A stretch of 50,901 nucleotides of DNA, taken from positions 1-50,901 of the forward strand of contig DASUKN010000083.1 in assembly GCA_036278715.1 (NCBI GenBank), in the 5' to 3' direction. A program made the translations under genes and the position numbers. The stretch comes from Udaeobacter sp025935755. Lineage in GTDB: Bacteria > Verrucomicrobiota > Verrucomicrobiia > Chthoniobacterales > UBA10450. Positions 15,513-23,226 of the stretch are shown piece by piece. The stretch's first letter is position 1; every line of letters begins with the position of its first letter. The notes beneath the pieces are model-generated. The model saw only the letters and a program-made list of their open reading frames with translations. It did no database searches and was not told where the DNA came from.

Positions 15513-17321
15513 TTGATCCCAACTAACGTTAAGCGACCGCGCAATGTAGATTGGAAGCGCGCCGCCGCGATTTTGTACGGCGATTGGGGAACCAGCAAAG
15601 CCTATGTGATTGGCCTGGCATTCGCCGTTGCGGGCTATTCTTCTTTCTGGCTGATCGCGCCGATGTGCATACTGACCGCTCTCGTTGGCCTGAATTACAT
15701 CGTAATCTGCCGTCTTTATCCAGATGGCGGAGGCGTCTACGCCAGCGTACGACACCGGAGCGAAGTTATCTCAATTGTAGGGGCTTTTTTGCTTGTCGCT
15801 GACTATTTGGTGACAGCCGCAATTAGCGCTTTGTCGGCGTTCGCGTATCTCGGCGTGCCACATCCTGAAAAGTTCGCTGCAGCCGCGATTTTAATTATCG
15901 GCCTTTTGAATTTGTTCGGTCCGCGCCATACGGGTGGTCTTGCCTTTCTGATTTCAGTGCCAACGGTTTTAGTAGTAATCGCACTCGGCGCACTGAGTAT
16001 TCCGCATCTCGCGAACGCGTGGCACAACTTGCAGCCCCTGCATGGATCACCGTCGAAAAACTGGGCCGGTTTTGTTGGGATCGTGCTGGCACTCTCCGGC
16101 GTTGAGGCAATTGCCAACGCAACAGGCGTGATGAAACTCAATCCTGGCAGCACCGAAGCGAATCCTCGAGTCACGAAAACATCTACGCCCGCGATTTTAA
16201 TCGTATTGATCGAAGTATGCGTATTTACCGCGCTGCTTGGCCTTGCCATGCTTGCGCTATCCGGCCTAACAAACGTCAACGGCGATGTTAACGCACCAGG
16301 AGCCGAGGGCGTACGCGATTACATGCTGCGGTATATGGGACAAGTGTTCGTTGGGGGCGCGCTCGGTCACGCATTCGGGTTTGTTATCAGTGTTGTGTTC
16401 GGCCTGTTGCTCTTTTCCGCCGTAAACACCGCGATTGTGGATCTCATCACGATCCAGTTCCTGATGTCGCGCGACCGGGAAATCCCGCAAATATTTCAGC
16501 GACTCAATCGCTGGGGAGTTCCTGCCTTTGGCATGGGGTTAGCCACGATTGTACCAATGTTGCTGGTGCTGTGCGTCAAGGACATGGCCGGATTGGCTGA
16601 CCTCTATGCGGTCGGCGTGGTCGGCGCGATCGCAACCAACCTCGGCGCGACTGCGACCGACCGAAAGCTAGCGATCAAAATGTGGGAGCGCGCACTAATG
16701 TTCACCACGTTCCTCGTAATGATTGGGATCGAGATGTCGCTGCTGATTGATAAACCGAACGCACGCTATTTCGCGGTCACCATCCTGGCAGTTGGTTTGA
16801 TTCTGCGTGGTTTGGTCCTCGAGCGACGAATGAAAAGAGAGACCGCGGGAACACTCGAGGCCGGTCATACGCCGCTTCTCCTCAGGCAGCCGAAAGCCGA
16901 GCCACTGCTTTCTTCCGATGGCGAAGCTGTTCTCTGCGCAATTCGAAGTGCCGGACGCACTCTGGATTTTGCGCTGCACGAAGCGGCAAAGATGGGTTCA
17001 AGGCTTTATCTGCTGTTCGTGCGCGAACAACCGTTCATGACTGAAGAGGATGTCGGACGCAAATGGCAGGACGATCGGGAAGCGAGCGCCATCTTCGCTG
17101 AAGCCAAACGCAAAGCGGCGAACATCACGCCATTATTCTGTTATGCTGTAAGCCCATCGGCTGCCGAAACGATTGTAGACGTTGCAGCAACGCTCGGCGC
17201 ATCGCGGGTAATTCTCGGAGCGCCGCAACGCAGCGCATTGATAGCCCTGCTTCGCGGTGATGTTATTCGCGAGGTTTCGGACTCGCTGCCGGAAGATATT
17301 GGTCTGCTTGTCTATGCCTAA
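15513..17321 (+). CDS. kimA: KimA-like potassium importer with USP domain (paralogue 2)
   Basis: The start is set at the TTG at 15513, aligned with the TTG start of paralogue 1, giving 602 residues. The longer frame back to 15300 would run through the riboswitch and is not credible. The sequence is closely related to paralogue 1 throughout: D24/Y31 in YGDWGTSKAYVIG, D97/T101 in ADYLVT, LSGVEAIANATGVMKL, LYAVGVVG, then a USP-like domain ending ILGAPQRSALIALLRG. The likely role is c-di-AMP-controlled potassium import at the inner membrane. Its 3' end overlaps the convergent rlmD-like gene by 59 bp. Confidence 0.9.
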   Translation: MIPTNVKRPRNVDWKRAAAILYGDWGTSKAYVIGLAFAVAGYSSFWLIAPMCILTALVGLNYIVICRLYPDGGGVYASVRHRSEVISIVGAFLLVADYLVTAAISALSAFAYLGVPHPEKFAAAAILIIGLLNLFGPRHTGGLAFLISVPTVLVVIALGALSIPHLANAWHNLQPLHGSPSKNWAGFVGIVLALSGVEAIANATGVMKLNPGSTEANPRVTKTSTPAILIVLIEVCVFTALLGLAMLALSGLTNVNGDVNAPGAEGVRDYMLRYMGQVFVGGALGHAFGFVISVVFGLLLFSAVNTAIVDLITIQFLMSRDREIPQIFQRLNRWGVPAFGMGLATIVPMLLVLCVKDMAGLADLYAVGVVGAIATNLGATATDRKLAIKMWERALMFTTFLVMIGIEMSLLIDKPNARYFAVTILAVGLILRGLVLERRMKRETAGTLEAGHTPLLLRQPKAEPLLSSDGEAVLCAIRSAGRTLDFALHEAAKMGSRLYLLFVREQPFMTEEDVGRKWQDDREASAIFAEAKRKAANITPLFCYAVSPSAAETIVDVAATLGASRVILGAPQRSALIALLRGDVIREVSDSLPEDIGLLVYA

Positions 17322-18396
17322 GATGCGCGAGGACCTCGATCTCTGCAGTTTGAGGAAACATATCGAGCGGTGTGATTGAATGGATGGCAAATCTGTTCTG
17401 CAACTCTTTCAGATCACGCGCAAGAGTCGGCGGATTGCAGGAGACGTAGATCAATGTTTCCGGGGCGAGATTGGTTATCGCGTTGCGGATTCCTTCAGTG
17501 AGTCCTGTGGCCGGCGGATCGACGATGATCGTCACGGAGCGACGGCTTCCCAGCCGTCGTGTTTCTACTTCGGCGCCTAACAAGTCATCGCTCCTTGTCA
17601 GTTCGCTTTCCACGTCTCCCGCGATGTACGTCTCTTTTTGAGTCGCATTTTCTTTCGCAGCGGCGATAGCGTACCGGTCCCAATCAATCCCAATCACGCG
17701 CTCGAATTTGTCGAGCAACGCTTTCGCGAAAAATCCCGCGCCGCAGTAGCAGTCGATTAACAATTGCTGGTTCGGTGCGACGAGATCGGCAACCAAGTCC
17801 CGCAGTGTTTGTGCAACCTCATCGTTCACCTGCGAGAACACGCGCAGCCCGGAAGCAGGCCGTAGTGTGTAATGTCCGTTTTGCAGATGCTTTTGTCCGC
17901 GCAACTTCGCGAGCGCTCGATTCACTTCATCCAGGGAGATCGGACACCGCTCGACATCAATCAATTGATGGGAATCGCGCCTGAAAAAACCAACCACCCC
18001 ACCCTCGGCATGCACTGTGATGCGATTGCGATACTCGTACTGCTTGGGCGACGGAATAATTGGACGCATGGGAACGTCGTTCATTTTGCCGATCCGCTGG
18101 AGCGCCCCACTTACCTGCCGCTGCTTAATGGCGAGTTGATGTTCGTAAGCGATGTGCTGATAAGCGCAGCCGCCGCATCGGCCGAAATACGGGCATTCCG
18201 GAGTGACACGATCCGCGGAACTCTGTTTGAGTTCGACCAGTTCTGCCTCGGCGAACTGTTTCTTTTCCCGCACGATTTCAGCGGAAACGACTTCCCCGTC
18301 GATGACGTAAGGGACGAAAACAGCTTTACCCTGTTCTCGGGCAACGCCTTTTCCGCCGAAAGCAACGTCCTCAATTTTCAAGTCAACAAGCCGCAT
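17263..18396 (-). CDS. rlmD: TrmA/RlmD-family rRNA (uracil-5-)-methyltransferase
   Basis: The 377-residue protein has an N-terminal TRAM domain (about 1-55, VDLKIEDVAFGGKGVAR), an iron-sulfur cysteine cluster CPYFGRCGGCAYQH, the SAM motif LIDCYCGAGFFAKAL, VDPPATG, the catalytic cysteine in SCNPPTLARDL and the general base Glu in TAEIEVLAHL. The family makes 5-methyluridine in 23S rRNA or tRNA; the exact target (RlmD, RlmCD or TrmA-like) cannot be fixed. The segment TRRLGSRRS (about residues 279-287) is encoded by a perfect palindrome and sits just before the VDPP motif, suggesting an in-frame repeat insertion. The C-terminal ~19 codons lie antisense to the end of the kimA-like gene. Confidence 0.88.
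   Translation of the reverse strand: MRLVDLKIEDVAFGGKGVAREQGKAVFVPYVIDGEVVSAEIVREKKQFAEAELVELKQSSADRVTPECPYFGRCGGCAYQHIAYEHQLAIKQRQVSGALQRIGKMNDVPMRPIIPSPKQYEYRNRITVHAEGGVVGFFRRDSHQLIDVERCPISLDEVNRALAKLRGQKHLQNGHYTLRPASGLRVFSQVNDEVAQTLRDLVADLVAPNQQLLIDCYCGAGFFAKALLDKFERVIGIDWDRYAIAAAKENATQKETYIAGDVESELTRSDDLLGAEVETRRLGSRRSVTIIVDPPATGLTEGIRNAITNLAPETLIYVSCNPPTLARDLKELQNRFAIHSITPLDMFPQTAEIEVLAHLRHRQADQYLPAASPKPRE
17540..17559. repeat. Perfect palindrome inside the rlmD-like reading frame
   Basis: CGACGGCT, loop TCCC, AGCCGTCG: an 8-bp perfect stem within coding sequence. The near-identical ACGGCT/AGCCGT hairpin lies in the spacer after serA (8171-8192), so this looks like a repeat family member tolerated in frame. 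Confidence 0.7.
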
Positions 18397-18499
18397 CTTC
18401 TTACGACCCTGCTTCAGCTGAGTGTCTTAGCCAAGCCTGCGGTGTAACTGCTTTAGGGGTTTCTACGATCAGAAAAGCGCTGGAGCGTTGCTTTACAGG

Positions 18500-18668
18500 C
18501 TGCGCTTTGACCACCGCGAAGGCGCGGTGTTAATGAAACGCGCCGACAAAGATGGCCGGCCACAGGTGATACCCAACACCGAGTATGGCTGCCAGCGCCA
18601 TTCCCGCGCAGGGCCACACACCGGCGATGCGCTCGCATGCAACCAAGCGACCCTCGGCGAAGTCGACG
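18500..18668 (-). pseudogene. Remnant of a MASE1 sensory membrane domain
   Basis: On the minus strand one frame reads ERIAGVWPCAGMALAAILGV followed by GYHLWPAIFVGAF and a stop. This matches the MASE1 core (WPxxGIALAxxLLxGxxxWPxIFxGAF) found at the N-terminus of sensor kinases and cyclases. Continuing in another frame gives INTAP, where MASE1 would continue VNxxT, so a frameshift is likely. No start, upstream part or downstream catalytic domain is present. It directly follows the stop of the TIGR04073 gene. It is probably a decayed fragment. Confidence 0.45.
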
Positions 18669-19088
18669 TTAATTGAAATCCTGGTGCGTGTCGCGCACGT
18701 ACGGGTATTTGGATTCGTTGCCAACTTCGGGCGGGAACTCTGCGTACCCGCCATGGATGTAAGGAATATTGGAGGGCAGTAATGGCTGATAGCTGTTGTG
18801 CCAAATTGGAAATGGAAAAGTCAGGATCTCAACCAGACCGGCGCCATGACGGGCCGCAGAGCGTGCCACTCCCTTTAAAACGCCATACCCGGCGCCTGCG
18901 GAATTCCCCTCCGTTTGATTGATTTGGTTGACCGTCACAAAGAACTCAGTCGGCGCCCAAACAAGGTTTGAGATACCGCGACCGAGCTTCCGTGTTGGAC
19001 CGTAATCGTTCCCGGGAGGATCCTGGATATCCGCAAACGCTCCGATGGCAAGGCTCACAACCACAGCGAACGCAAGAATTGTTTTCAT
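18669..19088 (-). CDS. Exosortase system-associated protein, TIGR04073 family
   Basis: The 139-residue protein has an N-terminal signal peptide (MKTILAFAVVVSLAIGAFA). It then carries the family pattern RKLGRGISNLVWAPTEFF, a Gly-rich middle (GAGYGVLKGVARSAARHG) and LVEILTFPFPIWHNSYQP. This family is found mainly in bacteria with exosortase/PEP-CTERM sorting, including Verrucomicrobia; its function is unknown, and a periplasmic or outer-surface location is likely. No exosortase or PEP-CTERM gene is in the window. It is transcribed in the same direction as terC, 47 bp downstream of it. Confidence 0.8.
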   Translation of the reverse strand: MKTILAFAVVVSLAIGAFADIQDPPGNDYGPTRKLGRGISNLVWAPTEFFVTVNQINQTEGNSAGAGYGVLKGVARSAARHGAGLVEILTFPFPIWHNSYQPLLPSNIPYIHGGYAEFPPEVGNESKYPYVRDTHQDFN

Positions 19089-19135
19089 AGGGGCTGCCTA
19101 CCAGTTAAGGGATTCCGAATAGCAAAGGCAATACT

Positions 19136-20113
19136 TTATTTTGGTTGTTGGCGCGCGGCGCTGTTCCTCGTTTTCAACATCGAAAGCCATATCGTGATGC
19201 CCAAAGTAAGAACGATGATTGCCAGCGAGATTACCCGCGGAAACGGCAGAAATTCTGCCGTAATCATTTTGAGGCCCACGAATCCGAGCACCAATGCCAA
19301 CCCGGTTCTCAGATAAATGAAACGGTTCATCAGACCTGCCAGCAGGAAGTAAAGCGACCGCAACCCGAGGATGGCGCAGATGTTCGACGTATAAACAATG
19401 AACGGATCCTGCGTAATGGCGAAGATTGCCGGGATCGAATCCACTGCGAACGCAAGGTCGGTGATCTCAATCACTATCATGGTCAAAGCCAGCGGCGTTA
19501 ACATCCAGCGCCCATCAACGCGAACTCTGAAATCCTGGTTATGAAATTCGCGAGTAATCGGAAGAATCCGGCGAAAGAATTTCATCATTCGTGTCTCTGT
19601 GAAGTCATGTCCTTGATGTTTCGCGAACAGCATGCGCACTGCGGTGATGAGCAGGAAAAGACCGAAGATGTACAGAACGAAATGAAACCGGCGCACCAGC
19701 GCGATGCCGAAAAGGATCATGGTGCCGCGCATGATCAAAGCGCCAATGATGCCCCACACCAGTACGCGATGTTGCGCGCGAGGCGGCACCCGAAAATGGG
19801 TGAAGATGAGCACGAACACAAAAATGTTGTCCATGCTGAGGGAGTACTCGATCAGATAGCCGGTGAGAAAATCGAGCCCGTGGTGTGGCCCTTTAACACG
19901 CCAAACGACGGCGTTAAAGGCCAGCGAGACAACAACCCACACAAGACTGCGCCGCGCCGCTGCGCCCATGCTCAATTCGCGATCGCGAAGATGAAAAGTG
20001 AAAAGATCGACGCCGATGGCGACGAACACGCCAACGTGGAACGCGATCCAGAACCAGATGCTCGTCGTCACGCGGGCCAGACTTTCATGCGCAGAGGTGT
20101 GCGACAATCGCAA
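19136..20113 (-). CDS. TerC/Alx-family membrane protein
   Basis: The 325-residue protein has about nine helices and both family signatures: EYSLSMDNIFVFVLIF near residue 90 and DLAFAVDSIPAIFAITQDPF near residue 220, with the conserved membrane Asp residues. The length and the linker after helix 5 (TREFHNQDFRV) fit the Alx subgroup, implicated in manganese export and alkaline or tellurite response. The 5' end faces the GreA-like gene with about 50 bp between, too short for a yybP-ykoY manganese riboswitch, and none was seen. Confidence 0.93.
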   Translation of the reverse strand: MRLSHTSAHESLARVTTSIWFWIAFHVGVFVAIGVDLFTFHLRDRELSMGAAARRSLVWVVVSLAFNAVVWRVKGPHHGLDFLTGYLIEYSLSMDNIFVFVLIFTHFRVPPRAQHRVLVWGIIGALIMRGTMILFGIALVRRFHFVLYIFGLFLLITAVRMLFAKHQGHDFTETRMMKFFRRILPITREFHNQDFRVRVDGRWMLTPLALTMIVIEITDLAFAVDSIPAIFAITQDPFIVYTSNICAILGLRSLYFLLAGLMNRFIYLRTGLALVLGFVGLKMITAEFLPFPRVISLAIIVLTLGITIWLSMLKTRNSAARQQPK

Positions 20114-20169
20114 ATTGCGCGACGCGCGGATGGGACCTATACGTCACAGGGACATATTTGTCCTCACAA

Positions 20170-22062
20170 ATGGATGCTGAATTAGAAAAACTGGTCGAAG
20201 CAGGCAAGCTCACTACAAAATCCGCAGGCCAACTGTATAAATTAAAACCGGGTACATATTGCCTGCACAAGAGTTGGGGTTTCGGTCGCGTCCGCGAATG
20301 GAACCTGTTGCTAAATCAAATCGTCATCGATTTTGCAACCAAGAAGTTTCATCCGATGCAGGCGCAATACGCGGCAGAGAATCTGACGCCGCTGCCACCC
20401 GAACATTTTTTGGTCCGAAAAGTAACGGACGTGGAATCGGTCAAAACCCTGGCCAGGGAGAATCCGGTCGCGCTGGTTCAGAACATCTTGGAAAGCCTGG
20501 ATGGCAAAGCCAGTGCGCAACAGATCGGAGAATGGCTCGTTGGCGATATCTTCACCGAAGCGGAGTGGAAACGCTGGTGGGAATCGACCAGGAAAGCTCT
20601 TAAAACGAGCGGACGGTTTTCGATCCCCTCAAAAAAGACCGAGCCCATAGAAATCCGCGGCGAAGGGGTGTCGCATGCGGATGAACTGCTCGCGGCGTTT
20701 AACAAGGCCAGGCAGCCGAAGCAGCAAATCGCGGCAGTGGAACAGATCATCAAATCGCATGACCAATTCAAGGAACCGGAGAAACAACTTCAACCAGTTG
20801 TGGTGGCGATCGAAAACGCCGCGGCGCGAAACCAAAAGTTGCATCCTGAGCTGGCATTCGAACTCATCATTGCGCGGGATGATTTGCTCGCGCTTGTGCC
20901 ATCGCTGCACGTCACGCACATCGGTCTGACTCTTTCGAAATTGATTGTGGAAGATGAAAAGCGTTTGACGTTGATCCTTCCAAATCTGCCAGCGGCAAAA
21001 GAGAAACGCGTTTTGCAGGCTTTGCCAGAGGCCCTGGGAGAAGGATGGACAGAGCGCGCCTTGCGTCTCATGGAGGCGAGCCACGGGCGAATGGTGGCAC
21101 AAATCCCGCGCATCTTAACCGAAGGCGGGCGACATGGCGAGCTTCGGGCGATGCTGGAGCGGAGCATTCGCGAACATTCAGCCACGAGCGAGATGCTTAT
21201 TTGGTTGTGCGGGGAGAAAAAGACCTGGAGCGATCTGATTACGCCGGATTTGCTTTGGGCGATTCTCGCTGCGCTCGAGCGCGAACAGCATAATTCTTCC
21301 GGTCGTGCCAGCAAATTGCAGAAGGCGTTGGTCGATGACCGGGAATTGCTTGGAGAGATCTTCAAGAAAGTCGATGTCGGCCTGGCACGCGATGCGATGC
21401 GGCGTCTTCAGCTGACACCTTTGTTCGATGAACTGACAAAACGATCCCTCCTGGCGCGGATGGTCAAAGTTCATCCGGAATTGGAAAACATGATCGCCGG
21501 CGCAGAACCGCAGGAAAAAACTGCGCCTCTCATTGTGTCGTGGAGCAGTTTGGAAAAACGCAGAGCGGAGTACGAAGAGATCGTAAAGGTAAAAATTCCC
21601 GAGAACACCAAGGAGATAGCGATTGCCCGGTCCTACGGCGATCTGAGCGAGAATTTCGAATTCAAAGCAGCGAAGCAAATGCAAAGCGTTTTGATGCGAC
21701 GCAAAGCCGAGCTCGAGGTGATGCTGCACGACGCGAGAGGCACGTCATTTGAAAATCCGGATACGTCGCGTGTTTCGATTGGCACGATCGTGAAGTTGCG
21801 CAATCTGGAAACAAATAACGAAGAGACTTATACCATCCTCGGCGCCTGGGACGGCGATCCCGATCGGCACATCATCTCGTACCAAACGGCCATCGGCCAG
21901 GCGTTGCTGGGTCATGAAGCCGGCGAAACGGTTTCGCTAAACACGGAGCACGACACCGCTCAGCTCACGATCATTTCAATCGCGCCCGCGCCGGCAGACC
22001 AAACCATGCCGGCAGCTACGCCTGCCACCGAATCCGCGGTCGAAGCGGCGATAGCCAAATAG
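20170..22062 (+). CDS. GreA/GreB-type transcription elongation factor with long N-terminal extension
   Basis: About 630 residues from the ATG at 20170; a TTG at 20158 is an alternative. The C-terminal ~150 residues are a Gre factor: a coiled coil containing IARSYGDLSENFEFKAAK, with the acidic tip residues D and E of GDLSEN that reach the RNA polymerase active site, then an FKBP-like domain with VSIGTIVKLRN, GAWDGDPDRHIISYQTAIGQALLG and GETV. Ordinary GreA is ~158 residues; the ~480-residue N-terminal part is extra, helical, and begins with a KSWGFGRVREWN segment. Long Gre-like proteins of this kind are known from Chlamydiae and Verrucomicrobia. It probably rescues backtracked polymerase; the role of the extension is unknown. 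Confidence 0.88.
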   Translation: MDAELEKLVEAGKLTTKSAGQLYKLKPGTYCLHKSWGFGRVREWNLLLNQIVIDFATKKFHPMQAQYAAENLTPLPPEHFLVRKVTDVESVKTLARENPVALVQNILESLDGKASAQQIGEWLVGDIFTEAEWKRWWESTRKALKTSGRFSIPSKKTEPIEIRGEGVSHADELLAAFNKARQPKQQIAAVEQIIKSHDQFKEPEKQLQPVVVAIENAAARNQKLHPELAFELIIARDDLLALVPSLHVTHIGLTLSKLIVEDEKRLTLILPNLPAAKEKRVLQALPEALGEGWTERALRLMEASHGRMVAQIPRILTEGGRHGELRAMLERSIREHSATSEMLIWLCGEKKTWSDLITPDLLWAILAALEREQHNSSGRASKLQKALVDDRELLGEIFKKVDVGLARDAMRRLQLTPLFDELTKRSLLARMVKVHPELENMIAGAEPQEKTAPLIVSWSSLEKRRAEYEEIVKVKIPENTKEIAIARSYGDLSENFEFKAAKQMQSVLMRRKAELEVMLHDARGTSFENPDTSRVSIGTIVKLRNLETNNEETYTILGAWDGDPDRHIISYQTAIGQALLGHEAGETVSLNTEHDTAQLTIISIAPAPADQTMPAATPATESAVEAAIAK

Positions 22063-22097
22063 TTTAACATCTGGGTGCGCAGACCGCCAGCCTGCAG

Positions 22098-22118
22098 CGT
22101 TCGGCAGTTTGCCGAACG
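22098..22118. terminator. Perfect hairpin downstream of the Gre-like gene
   Basis: CGTTCGGCA, loop GTT, TGCCGAACG: a 9-bp perfect stem 36 bp after the stop. There is no clear U-run, so it may be a repeat palindrome acting as a transcript end. Confidence 0.5.
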
Positions 22119-22207
22119 CAATCACTCCGCAAAAAGCGAGTGCCCGTCTAAATTGCAACATCCTCACAGCGACCGACGACTTTTCTGAGCTGGATCAATG
22201 GATTCAT

Positions 22208-22274
22208 GGTTCTTTCTTCCTCTTCCACGCTCCGTTAGGATTTTGCCCGCAGGCCCCGGAAGAGGCGAAGAACC
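22208..22274. other. Long stem-loop in the convergent spacer between gre and rsmE
   Basis: GGTTCTT (22208-22214) pairs with AAGAACC (22268-22274), and CCTCTTCC (22219-22226) pairs with GGAAGAGG (22258-22265), leaving a small internal loop and a 31-nt apical loop: 15 bp of perfect pairing. It lies in a 326-bp gene-free region. It could be a bidirectional transcript end or an unrecognised RNA. The rest of the spacer shows only palindromic scraps. Confidence 0.45.
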
Positions 22275-22388
22275 TGGGCGGGGCATAAGTCCTCCGCCTG
22301 ATTCAGATCCATTAGTTAGGAATCTGGCAAAAATCCCGCGGAACTGTCGAGATGAAAACTGTAGCCACGCGGCCGCGCGCCGTGTGGC

Positions 22389-23138
22389 CTAAATGAGGAG
22401 TTCGTACGAAAGGATGCTCAAGCAATAAATTGCCGCTGTCTCTACGCGAAGAATAATCGGACCAAGTGTGATTGGCTGACAATTATTACGACGTGCCAGC
22501 GCAAGTTCGGCAGGTGTAAAATCACCTTCAGGTCCAACGAGCATCAAAACGCTTCGAGGACGATCACCGTGTTCGCTCGAATAGGTTTGCAGAATTGTCT
22601 TTAGCTGCCGCGCATCAGACTGGAGCGATCCAATCAAACGGAGATCAAATGACTGGTCTAACGAAGAAAAGATTTCGGGTAATTTCTTCGGCCTTTGCAC
22701 ATACGGCAACCAATTCTGGCCGCACTGCTTGGCTGCCTCGATCGCGATCTGCTGCCATTTCCCCTGCTTTTGCGCCGCAGTTTCAGCATCGAGTTGCACA
22801 ACTGTTCGATCGGAAACGATGGGCGCAATCTCGGCTGCACCGATCTCGACTGCCTTCTGCACAATGAGATCCATGTTTTTGCCTTTCGGGATCGCCTGTC
22901 CCAAAACAATTCTGCAACGCAGCGGAGCCGTTTCCGTTTCGTGCAATTTTCGCAACTGGACTGCATCATCGCCAACGTTTGCAATTTCCGCAGTGAGTTC
23001 GCGGCCTTTTCCGTTAAAGAGGACAAGCTTGTCTCCGGTTTGCATGCGCAAAACATTCGCCGCGTGATGAGCCTCGGAGCCGCGCAAAACCGGCGCACGC
23101 GGATCCCAATTCTCCGGCGAGATGTAGAAGCGGTGCAT
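22389..23138 (-). CDS. rsmE: 16S rRNA (uracil-1498-N3)-methyltransferase
   Basis: The 249-residue SPOUT-family protein opens MHRFYISPENW with HHAANVLRMQTGDKLVLFNGKG (the PUA-like N-terminal domain). The knotted methyltransferase part follows: GQAIPKGKNMDLIVQKAVEIGAAEI, IAIEAAKQCGQNWLPYV, MLVGPEGDFTPAEL and LGPIILRVETAAIYCLSI. The usual GPEGGF is GPEGDF here. It methylates U1498 of 16S rRNA. It is the last gene of the minus-strand run that includes HMG-CoA lyase and dnaJ, with 88 bp (a TGTCATTC half-repeat) separating it from the lyase gene. Confidence 0.95.
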   Translation of the reverse strand: MHRFYISPENWDPRAPVLRGSEAHHAANVLRMQTGDKLVLFNGKGRELTAEIANVGDDAVQLRKLHETETAPLRCRIVLGQAIPKGKNMDLIVQKAVEIGAAEIAPIVSDRTVVQLDAETAAQKQGKWQQIAIEAAKQCGQNWLPYVQRPKKLPEIFSSLDQSFDLRLIGSLQSDARQLKTILQTYSSEHGDRPRSVLMLVGPEGDFTPAELALARRNNCQPITLGPIILRVETAAIYCLSILSYELLI

Positions 23139-23158
23139 GAAGATCTATGGAACCAGAA

Positions 23159-23186
23159 CTGTCATTCTGAGCGAAGCGAAGAATCT
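23159..23186. repeat. Half copy of the TGTCAT-type repeat
   Basis: TGTCATTCTGAGCGAAGC and following bases match the end of the inverted repeats at 9829, 25256 and 39223. No matching opposite end was found before the lyase stop, so it is a solo end. Confidence 0.5.
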
Positions 23187-23226
23187 CTGATAAATTCAGT
23201 AAGGCTCAGCCGAGAAACACCAGATG

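Noticed and set aside
20114..20169. yybP-ykoY manganese riboswitch before terC
   Set aside because: The divergent gap is about 50 bp and lacks the motif.
19541..20185. 214-residue open frame antisense to terC
   Set aside because: Charged, motif-free shadow frame; terC is certain.
22198..22392. 64-residue open frame in the gre-rsmE spacer
   Set aside because: Pro/Arg-rich, overlaps the rsmE stop and a stem-loop; no sign of selection for coding.
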